Part shown: positions 1-8,183 of the stretch, in pieces
Numbering within the stretch: position 1 is the first letter of the stretch
Layout of the letters: each line of letters starts with the position of its first letter
From: Candidatus Moduliflexus flocculans
GTDB taxonomy: Bacteria > Moduliflexota > Moduliflexia > Moduliflexales > Moduliflexaceae
Reading direction: 5' to 3'
DNA length: 56,100 nucleotides
Assembly (NCBI GenBank): GCA_000739515.1
Contig: DF820457.1
Location: forward strand, 726,309 to 782,408
Position numbers and translations under genes: made by a program
Notes under the pieces: model-generated
The model's database searches: none
What the model was told of the DNA's origin: nothing
What the model saw: the letters and a program-made list of their open reading frames with translations, nothing else

Positions 1-45
1 GATGTCCGAGAAATTTGAACAAATCTTCAGAAAGGAGGCCTAATC

Positions 46-1872
46 ATGTTATACGGATGGATGGGCAAAGTGTTGCGCGTGAACTTGACCGAAGGAACGG
101 TCAAAACTGAGAAATTAAATGAAGAGTGGGCTAAAGAATATATTGGCAATCGCGGTCTCGGAACTCGCTATTTTGTTGAAGAAGTCAGCCCCAAAGTCGA
201 TCCCTTAAGCGCGGACAATAAGCTGATTTTCGCGACCGGGCCGCTGACTGGCGCATTAGGGACATCAACCGGGCGCTATGAAGTGGTGACAAAAGGGCCA
301 TTAACCGGCACGATTGCGGCGTCGAATTCTGGCGGCTTGTTTGGGCCGGAATTGAAATTCGCTGGAATTGATCTCCTGATTTTTGAAGGCGTTTCTCCGA
401 AACCGGTCTATTTATATGTGGAAGACGGGAAGGCAGAACTCCGTGATGCCTCGCATGTGTGGGGCAAAATGACCAGCGAAACGACTGATCTGTTAGTGAA
501 AGAAACTGCTCCGAACGTGAAAGTGGCCTGCATCGGACCAGCAGGCGAAAAGCTTTCCAAAATTGCGAACATCATGTGCGATAAAGATCGCGCTGCTGGA
601 CGCTCTGGTGTGGGCGCTGTGATGGGATCGAAGAAATTAAAAGCGGTTGTCGCGTTAGGCAGCGGCGGCGTCACCCCGGCAGACCCGCAAAAAATCCGCG
701 ACGTGGCCTTAGCGGCGCGGAAAAAACTCGCGGCGCATCCGGTCACGAATGAAGGCTTGCCAATGTTAGGAACGATGATTCTGGTGAACATTATTAACCA
801 GAGCGGCGCGTATCCAACGCGGAACTTCCAGGAAGCCGTCTTTGAAGGCGCGGAAGCGACCAGCGGCGAAACGTTGCGCAAAGACCTGTTGCTCAAGAAT
901 AAAGGTTGCTTTAGCTGCACGATTGCCTGTGGGCGAGTGACGCAAGTCAAAAGCGGCGCGTATGCCGGATTTGGCGAAGGGCCGGAATACGAGAGCGCCT
1001 GGTCGTTAGGGGCTGAATGTGGCGTGGATAATCTGGAAGCGGTCACGAAAGCGAACTTTTTGTGCAATGAATATGGAATAGATACGATTTCAATGGGTTC
1101 AACGATTGGCTGCGCGATGGAGTTAGCGGAGAAAGGGTATTTGCCGAAACCAGATGCCAGTGGGCTTGACATCGCATTCGGGAACGCCGATGTTATGGTG
1201 AAATTAGTGGAGTTGACCGGCAAGCGCGAAGGGATTGGCGATAAACTCGCTGAAGGCTCGTATCGTATGGGCGAGGCCTATGGGCATCCGGAACTCTCCA
1301 TGTCAGTGAAAAAACAAGAAATGCCGGCCTATGATCCGCGCGGCATACAAGGCATGGCGCTGGAATATGCCACTTCAAACCGGGGCGGCTGTCATGTGCG
1401 CGGCTATATGATTTCCCCCGAAATTCTGGGCGTCCCGCAAAAACTCGATCCACAGGAAATCAAGGATAAAGACACCTGGCTGAAAATCTTCCAGGACTTG
1501 ACCGCTGTGGTGGATTCCGCTGGCGTCTGCTTATTTACGACTTTTGGCATCGGCGCGGAGGAAGTGGCTGCGGAATTGGCGGCAGTGACCGGCGTTGACT
1601 ATACCGTCGAAAGCGTAATGGCCTGCGGCGACCGGATTTACAACTTAGAACGGTTGTTTAACCTGAAAGCCGGATTGAGCGGAGCGGATGACACGCTGCC
1701 GCCGCGCTTACTAAACGATCCGATCCCGTCTGGCCCGATGAAAGGGAAAGTGGCGCGTCTTCCCGAAATGCTGCCCGGATATTACAAAGTGCGCGATTGG
1801 GATGAAACCGGCGTGCCAACGAAGAAGAAACTGCAAGATTTAGGGCTGGATAAAGTCAAATTTGTCGAATAA
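46..1872 (+). CDS. Aldehyde:ferredoxin oxidoreductase (AOR family)
   Basis: This 608-residue protein is the usual length for tungsten- or molybdenum-dependent aldehyde ferredoxin oxidoreductases, which oxidise aldehydes to acids in the cytoplasm. The N-terminus ([14 protein letters not shown]) is typical of the family. The [4Fe-4S] ligands are visible as C288-x2-C291-x3-C295 plus C495 in SAGVCLF. Pterin-binding signatures are EYESAW (near 315) and [19 protein letters not shown] (430-448). The start at 46 has a strong ribosome binding site (AAAGGAGG, 9 nt upstream). Three Nuo-like subunits follow on the same strand, so electrons probably pass to NAD and ferredoxin rather than ferredoxin alone. 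Metal (W or Mo) and substrate cannot be read from the sequence. Confidence 0.93.
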   Translation: MLYGWMGKVLRVNLTEGTVKTEKLNEEWAKEYIGNRGLGTRYFVEEVSPKVDPLSADNKLIFATGPLTGALGTSTGRYEVVTKGPLTGTIAASNSGGLFGPELKFAGIDLLIFEGVSPKPVYLYVEDGKAELRDASHVWGKMTSETTDLLVKETAPNVKVACIGPAGEKLSKIANIMCDKDRAAGRSGVGAVMGSKKLKAVVALGSGGVTPADPQKIRDVALAARKKLAAHPVTNEGLPMLGTMILVNIINQSGAYPTRNFQEAVFEGAEATSGETLRKDLLLKNKGCFSCTIACGRVTQVKSGAYAGFGEGPEYESAWSLGAECGVDNLEAVTKANFLCNEYGIDTISMGSTIGCAMELAEKGYLPKPDASGLDIAFGNADVMVKLVELTGKREGIGDKLAEGSYRMGEAYGHPELSMSVKKQEMPAYDPRGIQGMALEYATSNRGGCHVRGYMISPEILGVPQKLDPQEIKDKDTWLKIFQDLTAVVDSAGVCLFTTFGIGAEEVAAELAAVTGVDYTVESVMACGDRIYNLERLFNLKAGLSGADDTLPPRLLNDPIPSGPMKGKVARLPEMLPGYYKVRDWDETGVPTKKKLQDLGLDKVKFVE

Positions 1873-1884
1873 GCGAATAGATAC

Positions 1885-1918
1885 AGACCTGGCAGGTTTT
1901 CTGAAATCTGTCAGGTCT
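1885..1918. repeat. Palindrome family A (AGACCT...AGGTCT), copy 1
   Basis: An imperfect inverted repeat with arms beginning AGACCTGGCAGG and ending CTGTCAGGTCT lies in the 63-bp gap between the AOR gene and the NuoE-like gene. It is the most diverged of four related copies in the window (18958, 32758, 48013). Its position inside an operon means it may act as an RNA processing or attenuation hairpin. Confidence 0.7.
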
Positions 1919-1935
1919 TTACGTGTTCTGAAAAT

Positions 1936-2472
1936 ATGGAAACGATTCTTGAACGTTATACAGACGACAAATCCGGGCTTATTCAAGCCTTGCAAGATAC
2001 GCAGAAGGCGTATGGCTATATTTCCAAAGAGCATCTGCGCCAAATCAGCAAAACGTTAGGTGTCTCCTACGCTTACGTCTATGCCACTGCGACGTTCTAC
2101 AAAGCGTTTTCTCTCCGGGAACGCGGCAAATATATCATCAAAATCTGCGATGGCACGGCGTGCCATTTGAAACTCTCAGAAGACCTCGTGGCAGAATTGA
2201 GCGAGTATTTGCAGATTGAGGTAGGCGAGACGACTACTGACAACCTATTTACCCTTGAACAGGTCAACTGCCTCGGAGCGTGCGCGATGGCGCCCGCGAT
2301 TTCCATTAACGAAAAATTATATGGGAAATTGACCCGCAAAAGCGTCCACGAGTTGATTGGCGACATCAAAAAAACGGAATCAAGCCCCTCGCAAGATTTT
2401 GTGTCCGCGACAATTGGCAAAGTGCGGGAAGCGGTTGGCCGATTTATTGAACATGTGAGGGAGGGGCGATGA
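1936..2472 (+). CDS. NuoE-like [2Fe-2S] thioredoxin-fold subunit
   Basis: The 178-residue product matches the 24-kDa NuoE/HndA/HoxE family. The [2Fe-2S] ligands are seen as C-x4-C in CDGTACH (about residues 72-76) and C-x3-C in CLGACAMAP (about 112-116). The N-terminal helical region (LERYTDDKSGLIQALQDTQ) is also typical. A charged tail of about 40 residues follows the core. The gene lies between the AOR and the NuoF-like gene and overlaps the latter by 4 nt (ATGA), so translation is probably coupled. No good ribosome binding site precedes the ATG; a palindrome ends 17 nt upstream. It probably relays electrons between the NuoF-like flavin subunit and other clusters. Confidence 0.9.
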   Translation: METILERYTDDKSGLIQALQDTQKAYGYISKEHLRQISKTLGVSYAYVYATATFYKAFSLRERGKYIIKICDGTACHLKLSEDLVAELSEYLQIEVGETTTDNLFTLEQVNCLGACAMAPAISINEKLYGKLTRKSVHELIGDIKKTESSPSQDFVSATIGKVREAVGRFIEHVREGR

Positions 2473-4220
2473 AAACGACATTTTTAATCTGTGGCGACAT
2501 CGGCTGTTCAGGCTATGGCAGTCAGGAAATTTATGCGAAATTTTTGAAACACAAAGAAGAGTGGTTTGAGGTGCGTTTTACCGGCTGTCAGGGATTTTGC
2601 GCGGTTGGCCCGGTTATTGAGATTCAACCACAGCACGTTTTTTATCAGAAGGTTACGGTGGATGATGTCGAAGATATTATTACCACCACCAAACACAACT
2701 GGCTGATTCAGCGCCTGTTATACACCTCGCCCGATTCGCGTCTCCACGTCAAAACGAACGATATCCCATTCTATGCTCAACAGAAGAAGGTTGTCCTTCG
2801 CACCAATGGGCAGGTCTCGCCAGACTCGATTGATGATTATTTGGCCTTGGAAGGCTATGCCGGGTTAAAAAAAGCCCTGACAATGACTCCGTCGGCAGTT
2901 CTGGACGAAATCGCGAAATCCGGGCTGCGCGGACGGGGCGGCGGCGGATTTGCGACCGGCAAAAAATGGCAGAGTGTGGCTAATTCCAGAGAGACCCCGA
3001 AATATATCATCTGTAACGGTGATGAAGGCGATCCCGGCGCGTTTATGGATCGCAGCGTCATGCAAGGCACGCCGCACGCCGTGCTGGAAGGCATGATTAT
3101 CGGGGCCTATGCCATCGGCGCGAATCAGGGCTATATTTACGTGCGGGACGAATATCCACAAGCAGTGCAGAATTTACAGATCGGCATTGACGCCGCTCGT
3201 TCGCGCGGGTTTTTAGGCGAAAACATTCTGCAAACTGGCTTCGCGTTTGACATTGCCATCAAGCGCGGCGCGGGCGCGTTTGTCTGCGGCGAATCCTCGG
3301 CCTTGATGCGCTCCATTGAAGGAAAAATCGGCGAGCCGAACGAAAAATACGTCCATGCCTCTGAGCGCGGACTCTGGGGCAAACCGACGGTGCTGAACAA
3401 CGTGGAAACCTTTGCCAATGTTCCCTACATCATCCAACATGGCGCGGATGAGTTTAAAAAAATGGGCACAGCAGGATCGCCGGGAACGAAAGTCTTTTCC
3501 TTAGTCGGCAAAGTGAAAAATGTCGGATTGATCGAAGTGGAAATGGGATTGACGCTGCGCCAGATCATTTTTGACATCGGCGGCGGTATTGTGAAAGACC
3601 GTCCGTTTAAAGCGGTGCAAACCGGCGGACCGTCAGGAGGCTGCATTCCCGCAGAGCATCTTGACTCGCCGATTGATTTTGATTCATTGACAGCCCTGGG
3701 ATCAATGATGGGATCCGGTGGGATGATCGTGATGGATGAGTGGGATTGCATGGTGGAAGTCGCGCGGTATTTCACCAAATTCCTGATTGAAGAATCCTGC
3801 GGAAAATGCGTTCCCTGCCGCGAAGGCTTGATTCAGGTCAATCATATTCTTGAGCGGATTGCCGCAGGCAAGGGAAAGCCTGAAGATATTGACCGCTTGC
3901 AAGCATTAGGGGAGTATATTGCCAATAGCTCGTTATGCGGCTTAGGCAAAAGCGCCCCGAACCCGCTCGTAAGCACATTGCGTTATTTTCAGGCAGAGTA
4001 TCTCGAACATATCGAGCAGAAACATTGCCGGGCCGGAGTGTGCAAAGCGCTAACGACATTCACAATCAATCAAGACACGTGTACCAGATGCGGCGCGTGT
4101 TTTAAAGCATGTCCGGTGAATGCAATCGCCAGAAATGGCACGTATCAGATTCTCCAGGAGCAGTGCATCAAATGTGGCGAATGCCGGGCAGTCTGTAAAT
4201 TTAACGCCGTGAAATGGTAA
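2469..4220 (+). CDS. NuoF-like NADH/FMN subunit with ferredoxin domains
   Basis: The 583-residue product has the architecture of NuoF subunits in bifurcating hydrogenases and related complexes. Residues 1-90 form a thioredoxin-like [2Fe-2S] domain (C8, C13, C40, C44). Residues 120-435 carry the FMN/NADH core, with GLRGRGGGGFATGKKW (152-167) and CNGDEGDPGAFMDR (182-195). A [4Fe-4S] site follows (SCGKCVPCREG, about 440, with SLCGLGKSAPNP). The C-terminus has two ferredoxin-type clusters (CTRCGACFKACP and CIKCGECRAVC). It should be the NAD(P)H-reacting subunit of the AOR complex. The C-terminal ferredoxin domain argues for an HndC/HydB/Bfu-like protein rather than respiratory complex I. It overlaps the preceding gene by 4 nt. 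Confidence 0.93.
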   Translation: MKTTFLICGDIGCSGYGSQEIYAKFLKHKEEWFEVRFTGCQGFCAVGPVIEIQPQHVFYQKVTVDDVEDIITTTKHNWLIQRLLYTSPDSRLHVKTNDIPFYAQQKKVVLRTNGQVSPDSIDDYLALEGYAGLKKALTMTPSAVLDEIAKSGLRGRGGGGFATGKKWQSVANSRETPKYIICNGDEGDPGAFMDRSVMQGTPHAVLEGMIIGAYAIGANQGYIYVRDEYPQAVQNLQIGIDAARSRGFLGENILQTGFAFDIAIKRGAGAFVCGESSALMRSIEGKIGEPNEKYVHASERGLWGKPTVLNNVETFANVPYIIQHGADEFKKMGTAGSPGTKVFSLVGKVKNVGLIEVEMGLTLRQIIFDIGGGIVKDRPFKAVQTGGPSGGCIPAEHLDSPIDFDSLTALGSMMGSGGMIVMDEWDCMVEVARYFTKFLIEESCGKCVPCREGLIQVNHILERIAAGKGKPEDIDRLQALGEYIANSSLCGLGKSAPNPLVSTLRYFQAEYLEHIEQKHCRAGVCKALTTFTINQDTCTRCGACFKACPVNAIARNGTYQILQEQCIKCGECRAVCKFNAVKW

Positions 4221-4252
4221 CATTTCATCATTCTATTCTGGTGGTGAAGAAT

Positions 4253-5020
4253 ATGCTCGAAATTTTTATCAATGACCGACAATATGGAGTGCCAGACGAA
4301 ACCCGTTTATTGGATGTCTGCCGCGACCAGCAAATCCCGATTCCAACCTTATGTTATCATCCCGCCCTGCCAGGTTTTGCCGGATGCCGGCTCTGCGTCG
4401 TGGAATTGCGCAAAGAAACCTGGTCGAAATTGGTGACCGCCTGCGAATACCCTGTATTCAAAGCGGGCGAGCGGTTTTATACCGATTCTGACATGGTCAA
4501 GCAAAGTCGCCGCATGACGGCCAAACTCTTGCTTGCCAGAGCGCCAGAGGCAAAAGAGGCGCTGGAACGTATTTTAGGTGAGACGATTACGCCGGAATTT
4601 GAACCGCTTCAAGCATTTAATAAAAAATGCGTGCTGTGCGGCTTGTGTTATCGCATTTGCCAGGCTCAAGGCACCGGCGCGATTTATACTATGGGGCGCG
4701 GCGCTGATAAAGTGGTGGAAACACCGTATAAAGAAGCGAATGCCGATTGTATTGGATGCGGTTCCTGCGCCGCTGCGTGTCCGACCGGCGCGATTGTGAT
4801 GCGCGAGCTTCCTGGAAAGCGAGCAATTTGGGGGTATCTTTTTGAATTGCTCCCCTGTCCAGATTGCGGGAAGCGTCATATTACCGACCGGATGGTCGCT
4901 TATATCCGCGCCCAATCCAATATGCCGGAAGAAGAAATCCGGCGCTGCCCGGAGTGTCGCCAAAAGAACATCACGACCGGCATGTTGATCGGCATCAGCC
5001 ACGAACCTCTTCTCTCGTAG
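4253..5020 (+). CDS. NuoG-like Fe-S subunit with C-terminal Cys-pair ribbon
   Basis: The protein of about 255 residues begins with a plant-type [2Fe-2S] domain (CYHPALPGFAGCRLCVVEL, then TACEYPV) and continues with two [4Fe-4S] motifs (CVLCGLCYRIC and CIGCGSCAAACPTGA). It lacks the His-Cys3 cluster motif normally between them in NuoG and has no H-cluster or molybdopterin domain, so it is neither a hydrogenase nor a formate dehydrogenase. The last 55 residues carry two CxxC pairs (CPDC and CPEC) that look like a zinc ribbon. I chose the ATG at 4253, where family similarity begins (MLEIFINDRQYGV), with GGTGGTGAAG just upstream. An in-frame ATG at 4214 overlapping the previous stop would add 13 residues. 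It probably links AOR to the NuoEF module. Confidence 0.85.
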   Translation: MLEIFINDRQYGVPDETRLLDVCRDQQIPIPTLCYHPALPGFAGCRLCVVELRKETWSKLVTACEYPVFKAGERFYTDSDMVKQSRRMTAKLLLARAPEAKEALERILGETITPEFEPLQAFNKKCVLCGLCYRICQAQGTGAIYTMGRGADKVVETPYKEANADCIGCGSCAAACPTGAIVMRELPGKRAIWGYLFELLPCPDCGKRHITDRMVAYIRAQSNMPEEEIRRCPECRQKNITTGMLIGISHEPLLS

Positions 5021-5131
5021 TTGTCCTGATGGCGCGAATCATTTGTGGTTCCGCCATCCCCCCTCCATCCATAATGCGCTGTATGCTGAAATTTGTTGCA
5101 ACCGCATTGGTCGAATTTATTCAGGATACCG

Positions 5132-5494
5132 TCATTTGGACATAAATTTATACTGGACTTCATGAGGCGGAGAGAAAATTCCTGATATTTTTGGGGACGT
5201 TAGTTCTCTCTGCCATACCAGTTCACATGCTCTGTGAACAAAGCCCATTACCCCGAACTCGAAATATATATGCTGGACAGGCACTCCGACAATTCTCACG
5301 TGAATCACATTTTCCTGAAGCGTTCCCGTGAGTTCTCCTTCTGAAAAATACCTCGTCCATAAGATACCTAAACCGCCATCAAGAAATTTGACAATATTAT
5401 GTTGCGCGAGAAAACTCTGATAGGGACCGAACTGTAATGCATATTCAGCAGATTTTTTTCCTAAGAGCCAATAAGCGTCTTGATTATTATCAAA
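5132..5494 (-). pseudogene. Open frame without start codon; gene remnant, unknown
   Basis: On the minus strand an open frame of about 120 codons ends at TGA 5132-5134. It reads as plausible protein (for example AYWLLGKKSAEYALQF, ILWTRYFSEGEL, VHRACELVWQREL) but has no ATG, GTG or TTG near its beginning. It starts immediately after an in-frame stop at 5495-5497 and touches the end of the broken nitroreductase. The pattern of a helical start followed by a WxRYF-x-G motif and a beta-rich end faintly resembles small ligand-binding sensory domains such as DUF2378 or V4R types, but I do not recognise it. It is probably a decayed gene or the other side of a sequencing frameshift. Confidence 0.4.
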
Positions 5495-6027
5495 TTATAA
5501 TGTGTCACTTCCGCAAGAGTTCTTCTTTTTCGTGGCTTTGGGTTTTCATCGGGGTATCCTAATGTTAAAACGCTTACAACATATTTATCATCAGCAACTC
5601 CCAATATTGGCCGGATTTCTTCCTGTTTATACCAGGCCACCCAGCACGGTTCCCAAATCGTGGCGCATCGCTTCAATCACAAGATGCTCTATCGCGATGG
5701 TTGTGTCTCGAATAATGATTAATTTCAACTCCGGCAACGCGGTGTCTTCATTCAATACAATGCCGCGCGTGTTTTGTATCCTGCATTGTAAATCGGCAAC
5801 GCAGGCAATAAATACTGGCGCTGTCATCATCCATTGCTGATGATTCGAGGCTTCCATCAACCGCTGCCGCATGTCATGGTCTTCGATCACAATAAAATGC
5901 CAGGGTTGCGAATATCGCCTGAAGGCGCCATGATGGCGGCTGATAACAATTCCTCGATAATTGCAGATGGAATCGCTGTCGCCTTATATTTCCTGATACT
6001 TCGTCTGTTAAAAATCTCTGCTAACAT
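5461..6027 (-). pseudogene. Nitroreductase family gene with two frameshifts
   Basis: Three consecutive segments together make one nitroreductase of about 190 residues. The N-terminal part starts at ATG 6027 (MLAEIFNRRSIRKYK, then MAPSGDIRNP) with an upstream GGAGG-AAGGAAAAG ribosome binding site. The middle part is in another frame (WHFIVIEDHDMRQRLMEAS to MRHDLGT). The C-terminal part returns to the first frame (CWVAWYKQEEIRPILGV, then TLGYPDENPKPR and HYN). One base appears missing near 5905 and one extra near 5647, so the frame is lost and then restored. Family members are FMN-dependent NAD(P)H oxidoreductases. Two indels in a short gene may be true decay or assembly errors; the adjacent startless frame favours decay. 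Confidence 0.75.
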
Positions 6028-6080
6028 CTTTTCCTTGCCTCCGCTTAATATACTTGACGCGCTGTTTTCTGTTTTTTCGT

Positions 6081-6599
6081 CTATTCCGTTGATGAAACGG
6101 CAAAGGAATATCCATACACGACATGTTCGATGCCATCCTTCGCATACGTCTTGATTTTTTTCATTCCAATCTTCTCGGACACGCGCTGCGAAGGAATATT
6201 CGTTGCTCGCGAGTAGGAATAGATTGCCGGATAGGGCAACTTCGCTTTTGCATAATTCAAGCACAACGCCGCCGCTTCCGAGGCATAGCCATGATTGCAA
6301 TATTGCTTGATAATATGGAATCCTATTTCAGGCAGCATTTCGCCGTCAATATTTTGAAGGGTGATACCGCAATCGCCCAAAAAGAGATGATCCTGCGTTC
6401 TGATGACCGCCCACAGCCCGAATCCATCCTCGTGATAGCGTTGGATGTTGCGCTGAATCCAGCGTTTCACCTCTTTGAACGTAAAGGGGTGCGGATAATG
6501 CGCCATCGAGGTTTCGTCAGACAACACAAGCGCCAAATCATCGGTATCGTTTTCATGCAGCGGTCGTAAAAACAACCGTGTTGACTCTGCGATAATCAT
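6081..6599 (-). CDS. GNAT acetyltransferase (RimJ/RimL type)
   Basis: The 172-residue product has the N-terminal strand typical of RimJ/L-like acetyltransferases (TRLFLRPLHENDTDDL) and a GNAT core with EIGFHIIKQYCNHGYASEA, the acetyl-CoA-binding segment, followed by RATNIPSQRVSEKIGM, the conserved N-x-x-S-x-x-v-x-E-K-x-G-F/M region. These enzymes transfer acetyl groups from acetyl-CoA to protein N-termini or small molecules; the substrate here is unknown. The ATG at 6599 is preceded by GTGAGGG about 10 nt upstream. It stands 53 bp upstream of the broken nitroreductase in an AT-rich accessory block. Confidence 0.85.
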   Translation of the reverse strand: MIIAESTRLFLRPLHENDTDDLALVLSDETSMAHYPHPFTFKEVKRWIQRNIQRYHEDGFGLWAVIRTQDHLFLGDCGITLQNIDGEMLPEIGFHIIKQYCNHGYASEAAALCLNYAKAKLPYPAIYSYSRATNIPSQRVSEKIGMKKIKTYAKDGIEHVVYGYSFAVSSTE

Positions 6600-6708
6600 G
6601 CGTATGAACCCTCACATTTATTTGACCAGCAACGCATTATTGGCACGCTTTTGCCGGAGCGAAGCACGAAGCAAAACGCATGACAATCGCGGCGTCAGAA
6701 ATGAAAAA

Positions 6709-7407
6709 TCATTTCGTATTGTTTTGCATCCACTGGTGAAGTACTTTGAGTTGTTCTTCTGTGTGAAAATAATGTTCGCCATCGAGCATAATCTCGACGG
6801 TACAGTTGAATTTATTGGCAAATCTGTCTAAAATATGCCGTTCTGTTAAATTATCATTTGAGCCGTACAGTATGGAGGTCGGGCTATTCCAGGTCACTAT
6901 CGGATTATTTTTTACATAGGTATAATAATCCCACGAGAGTGTTTCGCCAAATGACGTTGGGATTTCTTTTTTTTCTCTGAGGAGGTCTTCATGAACATTG
7001 GCCCAGCTCATCATATTCTGAATCAGCCGTTCCATATCTAAAATTGGCGAAAGAAAAAGGCACGTTTCGAATATAAAATCTTTATACGCGAGCAAGCTGA
7101 AATATGCTCCTAAACTACACGCAAATAAAGAGAGTGTCTTCCGCTGTGGTTGAATAAAGTCATATATACTCCTTAAATCATGAACCCCGTTTTGAACCGT
7201 ACAGGGATAGGCGTCATGTTGACGTTCTCCATGTTTAGGCAGATCGAAACTCAGAACTTGAAAGCCTTTTATTGAGGCGATCTGCGCAAAGTGTTCGGCC
7301 TCTTCTTTTTGCGAATATCGTCCATGAACAAAAAGGTATAATTTCTCTGAATCAGTTCCATATAACATGGCAGGAATGCCGGCTATTTCCATTTTCTGCG
7401 CGTTCAT
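6709..7407 (-). CDS. Alpha/beta hydrolase
   Basis: The 232-residue product has an alpha/beta hydrolase fold. The oxyanion strand is LYLFVHGRYSQKEEA, the nucleophile elbow is FACSLGAYFS (A-x-S-x-G form), an acid lies in YGSNDNLTERH, and the catalytic His is in LDGEHYFHTEEQ near the C-terminus. The compact size and lack of a lid resemble small serine esterases. The start is supported by GAGGAG about 8 nt upstream. The gene lies 66 bp downstream of a hexapeptide acetyltransferase on the same strand and may be co-transcribed with it. Substrate is unknown. Confidence 0.82.
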   Translation of the reverse strand: MNAQKMEIAGIPAMLYGTDSEKLYLFVHGRYSQKEEAEHFAQIASIKGFQVLSFDLPKHGERQHDAYPCTVQNGVHDLRSIYDFIQPQRKTLSLFACSLGAYFSLLAYKDFIFETCLFLSPILDMERLIQNMMSWANVHEDLLREKKEIPTSFGETLSWDYYTYVKNNPIVTWNSPTSILYGSNDNLTERHILDRFANKFNCTVEIMLDGEHYFHTEEQLKVLHQWMQNNTK

Positions 7408-7473
7408 AATTGTCTCCTCTTTATTATTACTCCGATTTTTTCCTATTGTTAAGGTAGATTTGTCTTTTCTTGT

Positions 7474-8112
7474 TTATCCCCAGATATCCTTTAGGAGCGT
7501 TTTTAAGTCTTCTTTATCGCCATTCATCAATATGCTGAGGCTATTTTTTATTTTTTCTGCTGGAAGATCCCACCATTGTAATTCTTCAAGCAAATCAATG
7601 ACTTCAGGATCAAATCGTTCTTTAATCAATTTTGCGGGAGCTCCACCGACAACTTGATAGGGCTGGACATCTTTTGTGACAATTGCTCTTGTCGCAATTC
7701 TCGCCCCATTCCCGATGCGCACTCCAGCCATAATGATCGCCTCATATCCTATCCAGACATCATGTCCTATTTCGATGTTGCCTTTATAATCCCAACTTGA
7801 ATTTACCGGCAAATCGTGTTCCCATAGCGTGTTGAAAATGGAAAAGGGATAATTCACAAAAGAATCTGATTTGTGATTTCCTCCGTTAAATAGGAATTTC
7901 GCGCCTGATGCGATAGAGCAAAACTTGCCGATAATAAGCTTATCGTTGTTCACAGGATAGTGATACAATACGTTATTCGATTCGAAGTTTCTCGGATCGT
8001 TAAAATCGTGATAATATGTGTAATCACCAACAAGAATATTGGGACTTTTTATAATCTCTTTCAGATGACACGTATGGGTGTCATTCGGTCTTGGAAAAAC
8101 AGACGAAACCAT
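7474..8112 (-). CDS. Vat/CatB-type hexapeptide acetyltransferase
   Basis: The 212-residue protein resembles xenobiotic O-acetyltransferases of the streptogramin/chloramphenicol (Vat/CatB) group. It has an N-terminal VGDYTYYHDF motif, LIIGKFCSIASGAKFLFNGG, IEIGHDVWIGYEAIIMAGV (left-handed beta-helix hexapeptides) and ARIATRAIVTKDVQPY-VVGGAPAKLIK near the end. The ATG at 8112 is preceded by GGGGAG at 7 nt; a TTG at 8148 would add 12 unlikely residues. Base composition is visibly AT-richer than the mpl gene next to it, suggesting transfer. Family membership is clear, but resistance activity is not proven by sequence. Confidence 0.85.
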   Translation of the reverse strand: MVSSVFPRPNDTHTCHLKEIIKSPNILVGDYTYYHDFNDPRNFESNNVLYHYPVNNDKLIIGKFCSIASGAKFLFNGGNHKSDSFVNYPFSIFNTLWEHDLPVNSSWDYKGNIEIGHDVWIGYEAIIMAGVRIGNGARIATRAIVTKDVQPYQVVGGAPAKLIKERFDPEVIDLLEELQWWDLPAEKIKNSLSILMNGDKEDLKTLLKDIWG

Positions 8113-8183
8113 TTCAATTCTCCCCAAAATAAGGTGTGTGCTTTTCAAAAGCTGATGTGAAAACCGCTTGCGGAATACGTGAT

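Noticed and set aside
408..1223. 271-codon ORF opposite the AOR gene
   Set aside because: Antisense shadow of a clear AOR coding region, rich in Pro and Ser as is usual for such shadows.
46..5020. Operon for an [FeFe]-hydrogenase or respiratory complex I
   Set aside because: No H-cluster protein and no membrane Nuo subunits are present; the NuoG-like protein ends after the ferredoxin clusters and a Cys-pair tail.
7474..8112. Definite streptogramin or chloramphenicol resistance gene
   Set aside because: Family membership is clear but the acceptor-specific residues cannot be judged from sequence alone.
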